Part shown: piece by piece, positions 16,981 to 25,391 of the stretch | How the letters are laid out: the number at the start of each line of letters is the position of its first letter | How positions within the stretch are numbered: position 1 is the stretch's first letter | Source of the DNA: an uncultured Clostridia bacterium | GTDB lineage: Bacteria > Bacillota > Clostridia > Peptostreptococcales > Anaerovoracaceae | Assembly (NCBI GenBank): GCA_934233735.1 | Contig: CAKQGQ010000001.1 | Coordinates: 1-64,000, forward strand | Length of the DNA: 64,000 nt | Reading direction: 5' to 3' | Made by a program: the position numbers and the translations under genes | The notes under the pieces: model-generated | Databases searched by the model: none | What the model saw: only the letters and a program-made list of their open reading frames with translations | Told to the model about the DNA's origin: nothing

Positions 16981-17529
16981 ATGAAATACGGAATTTATAT
17001 TTACGAAGGGGACTTAAGCTCGCCTGAATTGCGTGAAAATTTGATTACGGATGCCGTGGGTGCCTATTGTCAAAAGCACGGAATTGCGTGCGAGGAAATT
17101 CAGATTATCCGCGCGGAAAAGGGAAAACCGTATATCTGCGGAACAGAAAAGGATGTCTACTGCAATGTGTCGCACAGCGGCAATATGTGGATCTGCATTG
17201 TAGGCGAAGCGGAATGCGGCATCGATTTACAGCTCGTAAAAGACTGCAAATACGAACAGCTCAGCCGTCGCTATTTCACACCGGAGGAGCAGGGATATAT
17301 CCGAAACTTCGGAATTAACGGTTTTTTCCGCCTTTGGGTGAGAAGAGAAGCCTTCGGAAAGTATACGGGTGAAGGCTTTTACGGAGAAAAACCGCCGTTT
17401 GTGGACGCGGACGGACGGCTGATTGATACGGTCTGTGACGGATTTCTCAAGGATCTGCCGATTGCGGATGACATCATCTGCACTTACTGCACCGGAGGAG
17501 AGGATGACGATATTGAATTCTTCTTTTAA
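16981..17529 (+). CDS. 4'-phosphopantetheinyl transferase superfamily protein (Sfp-like)
   Basis: 182 residues from the ATG at 16981, favoured over the GTG at 16972 because the G-rich Shine-Dalgarno lies just before it. Family motifs: KGKPY, VSHSGNMW, CGIDLQ (Mg-binding Asp), and RLWVRREAFGKYTGEGF, corresponding to the W-x-x-K-E-A-x-x-K signature with Lys to Arg at the first basic position. The enzyme moves phosphopantetheine from CoA to carrier proteins. No carrier protein or NRPS/PKS gene is in the window, so the substrate is unknown. recX starts within its last 26 bases. Confidence 0.85.
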   Translation: MKYGIYIYEGDLSSPELRENLITDAVGAYCQKHGIACEEIQIIRAEKGKPYICGTEKDVYCNVSHSGNMWICIVGEAECGIDLQLVKDCKYEQLSRRYFTPEEQGYIRNFGINGFFRLWVRREAFGKYTGEGFYGEKPPFVDADGRLIDTVCDGFLKDLPIADDIICTYCTGGEDDDIEFFF

Positions 17530-18112
17530 AAACGGCGCGGCGGGCGCGGCAGGCGCGGCGGGTGCGCAGAGCGATGTGCAAAAAGCCTTCGACGCAGGCT
17601 GCCGCAAGCTGTCGGCGCGGATGCGGACAGAAAAGGAAATTCGCGGCTTTTTAAAGCAGAACGGATTCGGGGAAGAGGCAGCAGAGGGAGCTGTGGCGAT
17701 GCTGAAGGAATACCGCTACCTTGATGACGAAAGATACTGCAAAGAATATTTCCGCTATGCCAAGGCGAAAGGAAGAGCGGACGGGCGCATTGTCAAAGAG
17801 CTCGCTGCAAAAGGTGTTTCCCCGGAGCTTGCGCAAAATGCCATCGAAGATGCAAGGTGCGAAGCAGAGGCGGAGCGCAGCATGGCAGGCGCATCGGACT
17901 TTTTCGGGCAGCCGCAGACGGATGACCGCGCTTTAGCGATGGAAATCGGCGAAAAGATGGCAAGGCAGCAACGCGAAAACGGAAAGGGCAGAGACGAAAA
18001 ATTTTTCGCCAGAGTCGGAAGACGCCTGGCGGGACTCGGATATGACAGCGGCACGATTTACAGCGTGCTGGGAAAGTTGAGGCAGGATGAACGGGACAGA
18101 CGAGATTATTAG
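17504..18112 (+). CDS. recX: Regulatory protein RecX
   Basis: 202 residues from the ATG at 17504 (MTILNSSFKNG), with GGAGGAG just upstream; a TTG at 17513 is an alternative. Three-helix RecX modules are visible: LSARMRTEKEIRGFLKQNGF, YRYLDDERYCKEYF, and KGVSPELAQNAIED. A Gly-Ala triplet array (GAAGAAGAAGA) encoded by 9-bp G+C-rich repeats lies near residue 12. RecX binds RecA filaments and restrains recombination; recA is not in the window. It overlaps both the upstream transferase gene and tcdA, implying translational coupling. Confidence 0.85.
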   Translation: MTILNSSFKNGAAGAAGAAGAQSDVQKAFDAGCRKLSARMRTEKEIRGFLKQNGFGEEAAEGAVAMLKEYRYLDDERYCKEYFRYAKAKGRADGRIVKELAAKGVSPELAQNAIEDARCEAEAERSMAGASDFFGQPQTDDRALAMEIGEKMARQQRENGKGRDEKFFARVGRRLAGLGYDSGTIYSVLGKLRQDERDRRDY

Positions 18113-18872
18113 AGAAGGCTGTAGTGCCGAAAGAAGCGGCGAAGGCTGCGACTGCGGGCAGGAACCCGAGGAAGACCGCTTTCAGCGCACGCGAAGACTG
18201 ATTGGAGCTGAAGCGCTGGAAATGCTTCATGCCTCGAAGGTGCTCGTCTTCGGCGTGGGCGGAGTAGGCGGCTATGTGTGCGAAGCACTTGCCAGAGCGG
18301 GCGTCGGAAACATCGATATCGTGGATAAGGATGTCGTGGACATTACAAATATCAACCGCCAGATTATCGCCACAACCGATACAATCGGACTGCCGAAGGT
18401 TGAAGTCTGCAAGGAAAGAATGCTTTCCATCAATCCGCAAATCCAAGTCGGGGCAAAGAAGTGCTTTTACCTGCCGGAAAAAGCCTCGGACTTTGCGTTT
18501 GAAGAATATGACTATATCGTCGATGCAATTGACAATGTGACGGCGAAGATCGATATTATCTGTCAGGCAAAACAGGCCGGCACCCCCGTGATTTCCTCCA
18601 TGGGAACGGGAAATAAGCTGGACCCGACGCAGTTTCAGATTGCCGACATCGAAAAGACGAAGGTCTGCCCGCTCGCAAAGGTCGTAAGAAAAGAGCTGAA
18701 AAAGCGCGGTGTGCGCGGCGTGAAGGTTTTATATTCGGAAGAAGAGCCGGTTCGCACAGGAATGCGAACGCCTGCAAGCATCAGCTTCGTGCCGCCGGCA
18801 GCGGGACTGATAATCGCAGGCGAAGTCATTAAAGATTTGTCGCTTAGAAAAATTTCAGATAATCGAGGTTAA
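18087..18872 (+). CDS. tcdA: tRNA threonylcarbamoyladenosine dehydratase TcdA (ThiF/E1-like)
   Basis: 261 residues. Nucleotide-binding Rossmann motif VFGVGGVGGYVCEALARAG, then DKDVVDITNINRQ, VDAIDNVTAK and SSMGTGNKLDPTQ are hallmarks of TcdA (CsdL/YgdL) among ThiF-like enzymes. It activates t6A37 carboxylate with ATP to form cyclic ct6A in ANN-decoding tRNAs. An extra acidic, Cys-containing N-terminal extension (residues 1-30) is unusual. It overlaps recX by 26 bases upstream and the convergent LOG gene by 29 bases at its 3' end. Confidence 0.92.
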   Translation: MNGTDEIIREGCSAERSGEGCDCGQEPEEDRFQRTRRLIGAEALEMLHASKVLVFGVGGVGGYVCEALARAGVGNIDIVDKDVVDITNINRQIIATTDTIGLPKVEVCKERMLSINPQIQVGAKKCFYLPEKASDFAFEEYDYIVDAIDNVTAKIDIICQAKQAGTPVISSMGTGNKLDPTQFQIADIEKTKVCPLAKVVRKELKKRGVRGVKVLYSEEEPVRTGMRTPASISFVPPAAGLIIAGEVIKDLSLRKISDNRG

Positions 18873-19419
18873 GGGGAGCTTTCAGCTCCTCTTCTAAGTA
18901 TGTAAGGAGATTTTCCGCCTCCTCAAAAAGTCCGTAAATATGCAGGCAGCCTTCCCGCATAAAGCCGTTTTCCACCGTCTGACGCAGGAGCGCATCCATT
19001 GCATCATAATAGCGGTTGACATTGAAAATGCCGATGGGCTTGTTGAGCTGTTTGAGCTGTTTCAGCGTCAAAACCTGAAAAAATTCCTCGTAGGTGCCGA
19101 TTCCGCCCGGAACGACTAAAAAGGCGTCGGCTTTGTCTTCCATAATCTGCTTGCGCTCCGCCATCGTTTCAGTGAAGATGAAGTCGTCACATTTTTCGTA
19201 TAAAATGCCCGGATTGTCAAAGAATTTCGGCGCAACTCCGATGATATGACCACCTTCTGCACTCATGCCGCGCGCCGCAGCTCCCATCAGGCCGTTTGCG
19301 CCGCCGCCGTACACCATGCTGTGACCGCGACGCGCCATCTGCCGTCCGAGCTCCTCGACGGCTTCGATATATAAGGAATCAATATCGGGACTGCTTGCCC
19401 CGTAAAGACAAATGTTCAT
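18844..19419 (-). CDS. LOG family protein (TIGR00730-type Rossmann fold)
   Basis: 191 residues from the ATG at 19419, preceded by AAGGAGG; the longer upstream frame lacks an RBS. Signatures: YGGGANGLMG near residue 42 and PGGIGTYEEFF near residue 108 (the PGGxGTxxE motif of LOG/lysine-decarboxylase-like proteins). Such enzymes release free base from nucleoside 5'-monophosphates (cytokinin-activating in plants); bacterial substrates are often undefined. The 3' end overlaps tcdA tail to tail. Confidence 0.88.
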   Translation of the reverse strand: MNICLYGASSPDIDSLYIEAVEELGRQMARRGHSMVYGGGANGLMGAAARGMSAEGGHIIGVAPKFFDNPGILYEKCDDFIFTETMAERKQIMEDKADAFLVVPGGIGTYEEFFQVLTLKQLKQLNKPIGIFNVNRYYDAMDALLRQTVENGFMREGCLHIYGLFEEAENLLTYLEEELKAPLNLDYLKFF

Positions 19420-19447
19420 AAGAATACCTCCTTGCGTGAATACTACT

Positions 19448-19476
19448 ATTATATGGGAAAGAAAGGGAAAGTGCAA
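19448..19476 (-). promoter_or_regulatory. Promoter of the LOG gene (minus strand)
   Basis: Read on the minus strand: TTGCAC (19476-19471), 17 bases, TATAAT (19453-19448). The -35 overlaps the start codon of the divergent gene at 19476, so the two may compete. Confidence 0.65.
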
Positions 19477-20405
19477 TGAAGAAGAAAGCAAAAAAAGAAA
19501 AAAAGAAATGGAAGCCTGCACTAATTGCGCTCTGTCTGTTTCTGATTTTTTGCTTATCACCCTTTTCAAAATTTCTTTTGAGGATGGGCGTAATGTCCGT
19601 CTACAGTGGGATGCATGAGAAAGAGAGCGTGCTTACGGAAAAGAAGGTCGAGCTTAAAATTCCGGGCGGCAGCGGCAAGGGATGGTATCCGTTTGTGATG
19701 ACCTTCAATCCAAACTCTGCTGATTTTTGCAGGTTCGCGGGGCTGCCGGAGGATGCGGTTCGTCTGAGCATTCTCTATAATTTTCCGGCGTTTGATTTAA
19801 GCTGGGGCAAAGGCTGCAGTCGCCTTTTCGATGAAACATCACCTTATTACAATTCGTTTTACGGCGCATATGCCGTGAGCGGAAGTACGGACGGCAGTCC
19901 ATATGGCTTTCATGCGGATGGCAGCCTGAATCAGGAAGAAATAGCGGAGGTCGCAAAATACGATTTTCAAAGATTGGTATTAGGCGATTTTGGCCTCGCG
20001 CCGCGTGACCGTGTATTTACATGGACGGCAAGCGCAGAAGCGGAGAAAGGGGCAGCCGGGGAAGCCTCCGAGACCGCCGCCGCGGCTTCCAAACAAAACC
20101 TCTTCCTCGGCGAAACAGGCTGGCAGCGTGTAGATGCAGATCTTCTCGTCAACGGCTGCGCACATCGAGCAGACGGCTTCGTACAGTCGTATTTGCAATA
20201 CGGAACGCCTAATTACGATATATCGAAAACGGATGATGAAAACAAACGCCCCTTCACTCCGGTTGAAATGAAGGGACGCATATACGCCAAATATTTAGAG
20301 GAGAAAGATCTCTCTGTTTTCTTTTATATCATTGCCGCGGACGAAAAAGTGCTTGAGCAGACCGACGAAGAAATTCTCCGAAGCAGCAAGCTGAATTTCC
20401 GCTAA
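19476..20405 (+). CDS. Membrane-anchored protein of unknown function
   Basis: 309 residues with a very basic N-terminus (MKKKAKKEKKKWK) and a single hydrophobic helix (residues ~14-36), so it is probably a type II anchored or secreted protein. The outer part is mixed alpha/beta with aromatic-rich motifs (SPYYNSFYGAYAV, GWYPFVMTFNP) and an Ala/Glu-rich insert at about residues 187-208. No domain is recognised. It is divergent from the LOG gene and faces a convergent small gene. Confidence 0.7.
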   Translation: MKKKAKKEKKKWKPALIALCLFLIFCLSPFSKFLLRMGVMSVYSGMHEKESVLTEKKVELKIPGGSGKGWYPFVMTFNPNSADFCRFAGLPEDAVRLSILYNFPAFDLSWGKGCSRLFDETSPYYNSFYGAYAVSGSTDGSPYGFHADGSLNQEEIAEVAKYDFQRLVLGDFGLAPRDRVFTWTASAEAEKGAAGEASETAAAASKQNLFLGETGWQRVDADLLVNGCAHRADGFVQSYLQYGTPNYDISKTDDENKRPFTPVEMKGRIYAKYLEEKDLSVFFYIIAADEKVLEQTDEEILRSSKLNFR

Positions 20406-20447
20406 AGCAGGTGAGCCCGGCGGTTTGCCGGAAGCCGTCCTTGTCCT

Positions 20448-20879
20448 CTACAGATAAGGGCGAAGCCCTTCTGCAAGCTGCGACTCACAGGCAATCAGTT
20501 CTTTTGCGATTTTCTTTGACTGCGCGTCGGCCGCTTTATACTTATTCAGATAACGGCTCAGAGATTTGACTCCCATATTGCAGCCGTCGGTGATTAAATC
20601 CGCAATCGTATTGTCACCCGCGTCAACTGCCATCATCACATTGGTTTTTATCCACGACATGCCTTTGGCAATCGGGCTTGGGTCTTTCCCTGCATCATCA
20701 TAATCGTTCAGCAGGCGGTGTGTTTCCGAACCGAGCCTTTTATGCTCCTCTTTGACATTTTCAAGCATCTGCATCAGTTTCGGGTCTGTCGTCTCGTCTA
20801 AAATTTCGTCAATCGAGCTGACGCCCATCTTGATTCCTGCATTACATTCGCGCAAAAGTTTTATTGTATCGTCTTCCAT
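20448..20879 (-). CDS. Small four-helix-bundle protein (DUF2383/ferritin-like), unknown function
   Basis: 143 residues, wholly alpha-helical by composition, with RBS GAAAGGAG. Repeated amphipathic helices and an EEHKRLGSETH segment resemble the DUF2383-type four-helix bundles (PA2169-like), whose role is unclear. A possible metal site (Glu/His) is only suggested. It has its own minus-strand promoter overlapping the end of the dehydrogenase gene upstream. Confidence 0.7.
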   Translation of the reverse strand: MEDDTIKLLRECNAGIKMGVSSIDEILDETTDPKLMQMLENVKEEHKRLGSETHRLLNDYDDAGKDPSPIAKGMSWIKTNVMMAVDAGDNTIADLITDGCNMGVKSLSRYLNKYKAADAQSKKIAKELIACESQLAEGLRPYL

Positions 20880-20920
20880 TCTTTCGCGTCTCCTTTCTCC
20901 GTAAGTATTGCTTATCGGAT

Positions 20921-20950
20921 ATTGTATGCAGTTTTGGCTTGTTTATACAA
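20921..20950 (-). promoter_or_regulatory. Promoter of the four-helix-bundle gene (minus strand)
   Basis: On the minus strand: TTGTAT (20950-20945), 18 bases, TACAAT (20926-20921). It overlaps the stop codon of the dehydrogenase gene. Confidence 0.55.
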
Positions 20951-21857
20951 TTCGGTTCAGTGTTCCGCCCTCTAAGAAGCTCTTCAGATTTGCAGCACTT
21001 GTTTTGCAGATAACCTCGCGGGCTTCTCTTGAACTCCATGCGATATGCGGCGTTACATACAGGTTCGGAATGCCGATGAACGGATGGCCTTTGCGAGGCG
21101 GTTCGCCGTTTACCACATCGATTGCAGCCGCCGCCAGTTTGCCGGATTTCAGAGCTTCGGCAACATCCTCTTCATTGAGCAGAGCGCCTCTTGCGGTATT
21201 GATTAAAATCGCGCCGTCTTTCATGCGGGAAATGAAATCCTTATTCACAAAGCCCTTATTATCAGGCGTTGCAGGGCAGTGCAGCGTGAGAATATCCGAC
21301 TTGACTGCAGCTTCCGGATTCTGGCTGTATACATTGACTGTCATGTCGAAAGCCTTTGCAATTTCCGCAACCCGCTTGCCGATGCTTCCGTATCCGACGA
21401 TTCCAAGCGAACGGCCGGAAAGCTGGATAATCGGCTTTTCGATGAAGGTAAAGTCAACGGAATTTTCCCATTTATGTTCGTGTACAAGGCGCGTATAGAG
21501 TCCTACATTATCCGCCACTTCCAGAATCAGCGCAAAGGTATGCTGTGCAACGGACTCCGTCGAATATGCCGGAACATTGCAGACTGCGATGCCGCGTTCC
21601 TTTGCCGCCGCGATGTCGATATTATCATATCCTGTCGCCGTTACTCCGATGAACTTCAGGTTCGGGCAGGCGTCCATGATTTCTTTCGTGATTTTAACCT
21701 TGGAAGTGAAGAGTGCAACTTCAGCCGTGCCGATGGCATCGATTACATCCTCCTGTGCGATTCTGTCGTATGTCGTCAAATCGCCCAGCGCAGCAAGCTC
21801 TGTCCATTCTAAGTCGTCAAGATGAATCGTGTAAGCGTCTAAATTTACTATTTTCAT
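20943..21857 (-). CDS. NAD-dependent D-2-hydroxyacid dehydrogenase
   Basis: 304 residues from the ATG at 21857 (GGAGG 10 bases upstream). Rossmann motif GYGSIGKRVAEIAKAF, catalytic Arg in NTARGALLNEEDV, Glu in the VNGEPP segment and His in TPHIAWSS mark the D-isomer dehydrogenase family, closest in feel to hydroxypyruvate/glycerate dehydrogenases. About 13 residues usual between the coenzyme-binding loop (VYSQNPE) and SDILTLHCP are absent, which may alter NAD(P) specificity. The substrate is not predictable. It is separate from the serA homologue at 25392. Confidence 0.85.
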   Translation of the reverse strand: MKIVNLDAYTIHLDDLEWTELAALGDLTTYDRIAQEDVIDAIGTAEVALFTSKVKITKEIMDACPNLKFIGVTATGYDNIDIAAAKERGIAVCNVPAYSTESVAQHTFALILEVADNVGLYTRLVHEHKWENSVDFTFIEKPIIQLSGRSLGIVGYGSIGKRVAEIAKAFDMTVNVYSQNPEAAVKSDILTLHCPATPDNKGFVNKDFISRMKDGAILINTARGALLNEEDVAEALKSGKLAAAAIDVVNGEPPRKGHPFIGIPNLYVTPHIAWSSREAREVICKTSAANLKSFLEGGTLNRIV

Positions 21858-21966
21858 TTTTGTCAACCTCCCTAAGTCCGCGCCGCCTCGCAAGTCACGA
21901 TGCAGGGCAGGCGCTGAATCTATGCTATCAGTATACCACAAAATTTTTTTCTTCTAAACGATTTCT

Positions 21967-21995
21967 TTGTATTTTTTTCTTATCTGTGGTAGAAT
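21967..21995 (+). promoter_or_regulatory. Possible promoter for the rdgB operon
   Basis: TTGTAT (21967-21972), 17 bases, TAGAAT (21990-21995), about 50 bases before the start codon. Confidence 0.45.
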
Positions 21996-22045
21996 ATACT
22001 ACACATTAACATCAGGGAAATGAAAGAAGAAAAAGAGTGGATACC

Positions 22046-22666
22046 ATGAATGTAAAAGAAAATATTATCGTTGCGGCGTCGCGCAACAAACATAAAATAG
22101 AAGAAATTGAGGCGATTACGAAAAAGTTCGGAATGCATCTGATTTCCCGCGATGAGGCAGGGGTGCCGAAGTTTGAGGTCGAAGAGGACGGAGAAACCTT
22201 CGAGGAAAATTCTTTTAAGAAGGCGAATGAAATTATGAAGGTCTGCGGCAAAATCACGCTTGCAGACGATTCCGGGCTGGCAGTCGACTATCTGGGAGGT
22301 GCGCCGGGCGTTTATTCGGCTCGTTTTGCGGGTGAAAACGCAGACGATGCGAAGAATAACGAAAAACTTCTGAAGCTGCTGGAAGGCGTAGAAGCGAAGG
22401 CGCGAACCGCAAAGTTCGTGTCGGTCATTACGATGGTCTACCCCGACGGCACGACGCTTACAGCAAGAGGGGAATGCCCGGGCAGAATTTTGACCGCGCC
22501 TGCAGGGGAAAACGGATTCGGTTATGATCCGCTTTTCGTGCCGGACGGATATGAAAAGACCTTCGCGCAGCTCAGCGCAGAAGAGAAAAATGAAATCAGC
22601 CACAGAGCGATTGCGCTGAAGGAGCTGGAACGACTTTTGGAAGAAAGGGAAGGCGTGAATGGTTGA
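22046..22666 (+). CDS. rdgB: XTP/dITP diphosphatase (RdgB/HAM1 family)
   Basis: 206 residues from the ATG at 22046 (a GTG at 22037 is an alternative). Motifs: AASRNKHKIEEI (substrate loop), GETFEENSFKKA, LADDSGLAVDYLGGAPGVYSARFAG (catalytic Asp/Glu and Mg binding), GFGYDPLFVP and ISHRAIAL. The enzyme hydrolyses dITP, XTP and related deaminated purines to monophosphates, keeping them out of DNA. It overlaps the BrkB-like gene by 8 bases, so they are coupled. Confidence 0.93.
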   Translation: MNVKENIIVAASRNKHKIEEIEAITKKFGMHLISRDEAGVPKFEVEEDGETFEENSFKKANEIMKVCGKITLADDSGLAVDYLGGAPGVYSARFAGENADDAKNNEKLLKLLEGVEAKARTAKFVSVITMVYPDGTTLTARGECPGRILTAPAGENGFGYDPLFVPDGYEKTFAQLSAEEKNEISHRAIALKELERLLEEREGVNG

Positions 22667-23567
22667 GAGACTGAGAACAGGGCGGAAAAATACCCTGATT
22701 CGAATCCGTAAGATGATTATTCTGGGAATCCAGCAGTTCCAAGACCCGTATTACCAAGGCGTTGCGGCGCAGCTTGCGTTTTTCATGTTTTTATCAATAT
22801 TGCCGACCTTTATTCTGCTTTCGCAGGTTCTCGGCTTTTTTTCGCTGTCGCTTTCCAGTATCGAGCAGTGGGTTGATATCAATGTTACGGGGGCGGGAGC
22901 TGACACTCTTCGAAGAATGCTGAATTATTCGCCTTCGGGAATGAACAGCTTTTTCCTTGCGGTGACGGCACTTTGGGCGGCATCGCGCGTACAGTTTGCG
23001 ATGATTCGCGTGACGAACTACACGCTGACGGACGGTGTAACAACAGGGGAAGGCTATGTGAAAGACCGCCTGCGTTCGCTGAAGACCATTTTGATGACGA
23101 TTTTCACCGTGGCATTTTCCTTGATTGTCGTTGTCTACGGACCGATTATCCTGAATTTGGTTTTGGGAAGGGTGCTTGGAGCGAAAATTACCGAGGCGGC
23201 ATGGATGGCGCTTCGCTGGCCACTGGCGGCGGCACTGTATTTTTTGATGATTTCCTATAACTATTATGTTTTGCCGAGCATTCGGGTGCGATATCGGGAC
23301 ATCGTTCCGGGGAGCGTTTTTGCATCCGTCGGATTTTTAGCGGTGACCTTTGTATACAATATTTATACGACAAGGAGCGTAAACTACGACATCCTGTACG
23401 GCTCTTTTTCCAACATCGTCGTGCTGATGTTCTGGTTTTGGTTTATCGCGTGGGTGATGTGCCTTGGGGTTACGATTAACCGCGTCTGGTGGGCGACGAG
23501 AAAATACGACGCCATTCCGATTGCACCGGAGGCCGCAGCAAAACGAAAGCCAATCAATATTTTTTAA
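22659..23567 (+). CDS. YihY/BrkB family integral membrane protein
   Basis: 302 residues with six predicted membrane helices and family signatures: AAQLAFFMFLSILPTF in the first helix, LWAASRVQFAMIRVTN, the YNYYVLPSIRVRYRDIVPGS loop, and YDILYGSFSNIVVLMFWFW. This family was once mislabelled RNase BN; its actual role is unclear (transport or envelope function suggested). It starts inside rdgB and is followed after 34 bases by a lipid kinase gene. Confidence 0.88.
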   Translation: MVERLRTGRKNTLIRIRKMIILGIQQFQDPYYQGVAAQLAFFMFLSILPTFILLSQVLGFFSLSLSSIEQWVDINVTGAGADTLRRMLNYSPSGMNSFFLAVTALWAASRVQFAMIRVTNYTLTDGVTTGEGYVKDRLRSLKTILMTIFTVAFSLIVVVYGPIILNLVLGRVLGAKITEAAWMALRWPLAAALYFLMISYNYYVLPSIRVRYRDIVPGSVFASVGFLAVTFVYNIYTTRSVNYDILYGSFSNIVVLMFWFWFIAWVMCLGVTINRVWWATRKYDAIPIAPEAAAKRKPINIF

Positions 23568-23601
23568 GGAAAAACTTTACGAAATTTAGGGGGAAAACGG
23601 T

Positions 23602-24501
23602 ATGGCAAAGAAAGTATTGATTATTATGAATCCCTGCTCAGGGACAAAAAAAGCAAATAAGTATCTCACCGATATTGTAAATATTTTTACGGTCAATGAT
23701 TACATTCCGACCGTTTTGACGACGACCAAGCGCGGCGATGGAAGGCTTTATGCGAAAAATTATGCAAAAAGAATGGATTTAATCGTCTGCATCGGCGGCG
23801 ACGGGACATTTAACGAGGTGGTTTCGGGTGTGATTCAAAGCGGCATGCGCGTTCCAATCGGTTATATTCCGGCGGGCAGCACCAACGACTTCGCAAACAG
23901 CCTTCACCTTTCGAAAAATATCGTCAAGGCAGCGAAAGACATCGTGCAGGGGGAACCGGTTTCCCTGGACATCGGCAGCTTCAACGGAAGAAACTTTTCT
24001 TACGTGGCTTCGTTCGGAGCATTTACGAAGACTTCCTATGCGACTCCGCAAAATGTCAAGAATGCGCTCGGACATCTGGCTTATGTATTAGAAGGAATTA
24101 ACAGCATTGCTTCCATCCGCGCCGAGCACATGGTAATTGAAGTCAACGGCATGAAATACGAGGACGACTATATTTTCGGCGCAATCAGCAATTCGACTTC
24201 GGTGGGAGGCATTCTGACCTTAAAACCGGAGCTTGTGGATATGAGCGACGGCGAGTTTGAACTTTTGCTGATAAAATCGCCGAAGGATTTAGTGGAATTA
24301 GGCTTTATCATTCACATGCTGACGACGCAGAACTACGAAAGCGGGATGATGACCTTCATCAATGCGAGTGAGTTCAGCATTCATGCCGAAAAAACAACCT
24401 CGTGGACGCTGGACGGCGAATATCAGGAGGGATTGGAAGAAATTAAGGTGGAAAACCTGCATAACGCCATCGACCTGGTGATGAACGGAAAAAGAAAATA
24501 G
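23602..24501 (+). CDS. Diacylglycerol kinase-like lipid kinase (YegS/DagK family)
   Basis: 299 residues, RBS AGGGGGAAA. N-terminal NPCSGTKKA, catalytic-domain CIGGDGTFNEVVSG (GGDGT near residue 70), PAGSTNDFANSL, and a C-terminal beta-sandwich ending with WTLDGEYQEG (D-G-E) are all family hallmarks. It phosphorylates a lipid hydroxyl such as diacylglycerol, feeding phospholipid recycling. It is flanked by two membrane protein genes in the same direction. Confidence 0.9.
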   Translation: MAKKVLIIMNPCSGTKKANKYLTDIVNIFTVNDYIPTVLTTTKRGDGRLYAKNYAKRMDLIVCIGGDGTFNEVVSGVIQSGMRVPIGYIPAGSTNDFANSLHLSKNIVKAAKDIVQGEPVSLDIGSFNGRNFSYVASFGAFTKTSYATPQNVKNALGHLAYVLEGINSIASIRAEHMVIEVNGMKYEDDYIFGAISNSTSVGGILTLKPELVDMSDGEFELLLIKSPKDLVELGFIIHMLTTQNYESGMMTFINASEFSIHAEKTTSWTLDGEYQEGLEEIKVENLHNAIDLVMNGKRK

Positions 24502-24545
24502 ATTTGAAAACAGGCTCAAAAAAACGGACTTGAAAGGAGATGGCA

Positions 24546-25301
24546 ATGAGCGAAGCGTTAATTTTAGCATTTTTATTCTTTATGGGCTGCATTATAGGCT
24601 GGGGAATTGAAGTAATCTTCCGCCGCTTTAAAAAGGAAAATGTGAGCAGAAAATGGGTGAACCCGGGCTTTCTGGTAGGTCCTTACCTGCCGCTGTACGG
24701 CTTTGGGCTGTGCGGACTGTATCTGCTGGCAAGCCTTGAAAACACCGGTCTGATTGAAGAGGTGACGGTGGGAAGCAAGCTCATACTTTTTATCGTGATG
24801 GCAATCGTGATGACGCTGTTTGAATACATAGCCGGCGTAATTTTTATCAAGGGACTGCATGTTCAGCTTTGGGACTACAGCAAAGAAAAATTCAACTTTC
24901 AGGGAATTATCTGTCTGAAGTTTTCCATCTTCTGGGCCCTTCTGAGTGCGGCCTATTATTTCCTGGTGCATCCGCGCATATTAAATGCCCTGCAGTGGCT
25001 GTCGCATAACCTGCAGTTTTCATTTTTCATCGGCGTATTCTTTGGCGTTTTTACCATTGATGTGGTATATTCGCTGAATATCGTTGCAAAAGTGCGCGCT
25101 TTCGCAAAAGAAAAGGAAATCCTTGTCAAGTACGAAGAACTGCGGGCGCAGATTCGCGAAAATGCGGAGCAGCAGCGTGAAAAACTGCACTGGTTCCTGC
25201 GATTCCAGTCGGGGACGCCGCTCAAAGAACATCTGGCGAAATATGCAGAGCTTAAATTCAATGAAATTGAAGATTTTGTGCGCAACAATCCGGTGAAATA
25301 G
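24546..25301 (+). CDS. PF06541-type putative ABC-transporter permease membrane protein
   Basis: 251 residues from the ATG at 24546; AAAGGAG abuts the ATG at 24540 too closely, favouring the second. Five to six hydrophobic helices start with FFMGCIIGWGIEVIFRRF, then KWVNPGFLVGPYLPLYG, FEYIAGVIFI and VQLWDYSKEKFNFQGIIC, the conserved core of PF06541 (CmpB-like). The C-terminus (residues ~180-251) is a charged cytoplasmic coiled coil. Despite the family title, no ABC ATPase partner is adjacent and function is unknown. Confidence 0.85.
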   Translation: MSEALILAFLFFMGCIIGWGIEVIFRRFKKENVSRKWVNPGFLVGPYLPLYGFGLCGLYLLASLENTGLIEEVTVGSKLILFIVMAIVMTLFEYIAGVIFIKGLHVQLWDYSKEKFNFQGIICLKFSIFWALLSAAYYFLVHPRILNALQWLSHNLQFSFFIGVFFGVFTIDVVYSLNIVAKVRAFAKEKEILVKYEELRAQIRENAEQQREKLHWFLRFQSGTPLKEHLAKYAELKFNEIEDFVRNNPVK

Positions 25302-25328
25302 CGGACGGTGCACAATGCGCAATAAAAC

Positions 25329-25379
25329 AAAAGCCTTTCAGCATATCGTAAAAACGAAACTTGCCGGAAGGCTTTTTTT
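25329..25379. terminator. Bidirectional terminator between convergent genes
   Basis: AAAAGCCTTT (25329-25338) pairs with AAGGCTTTT (from 25368). There are T-runs on both outer sides, so it can end transcription from the left gene and from serA on the minus strand. Confidence 0.75.
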
Positions 25380-25391
25380 GATGTGAAATTT

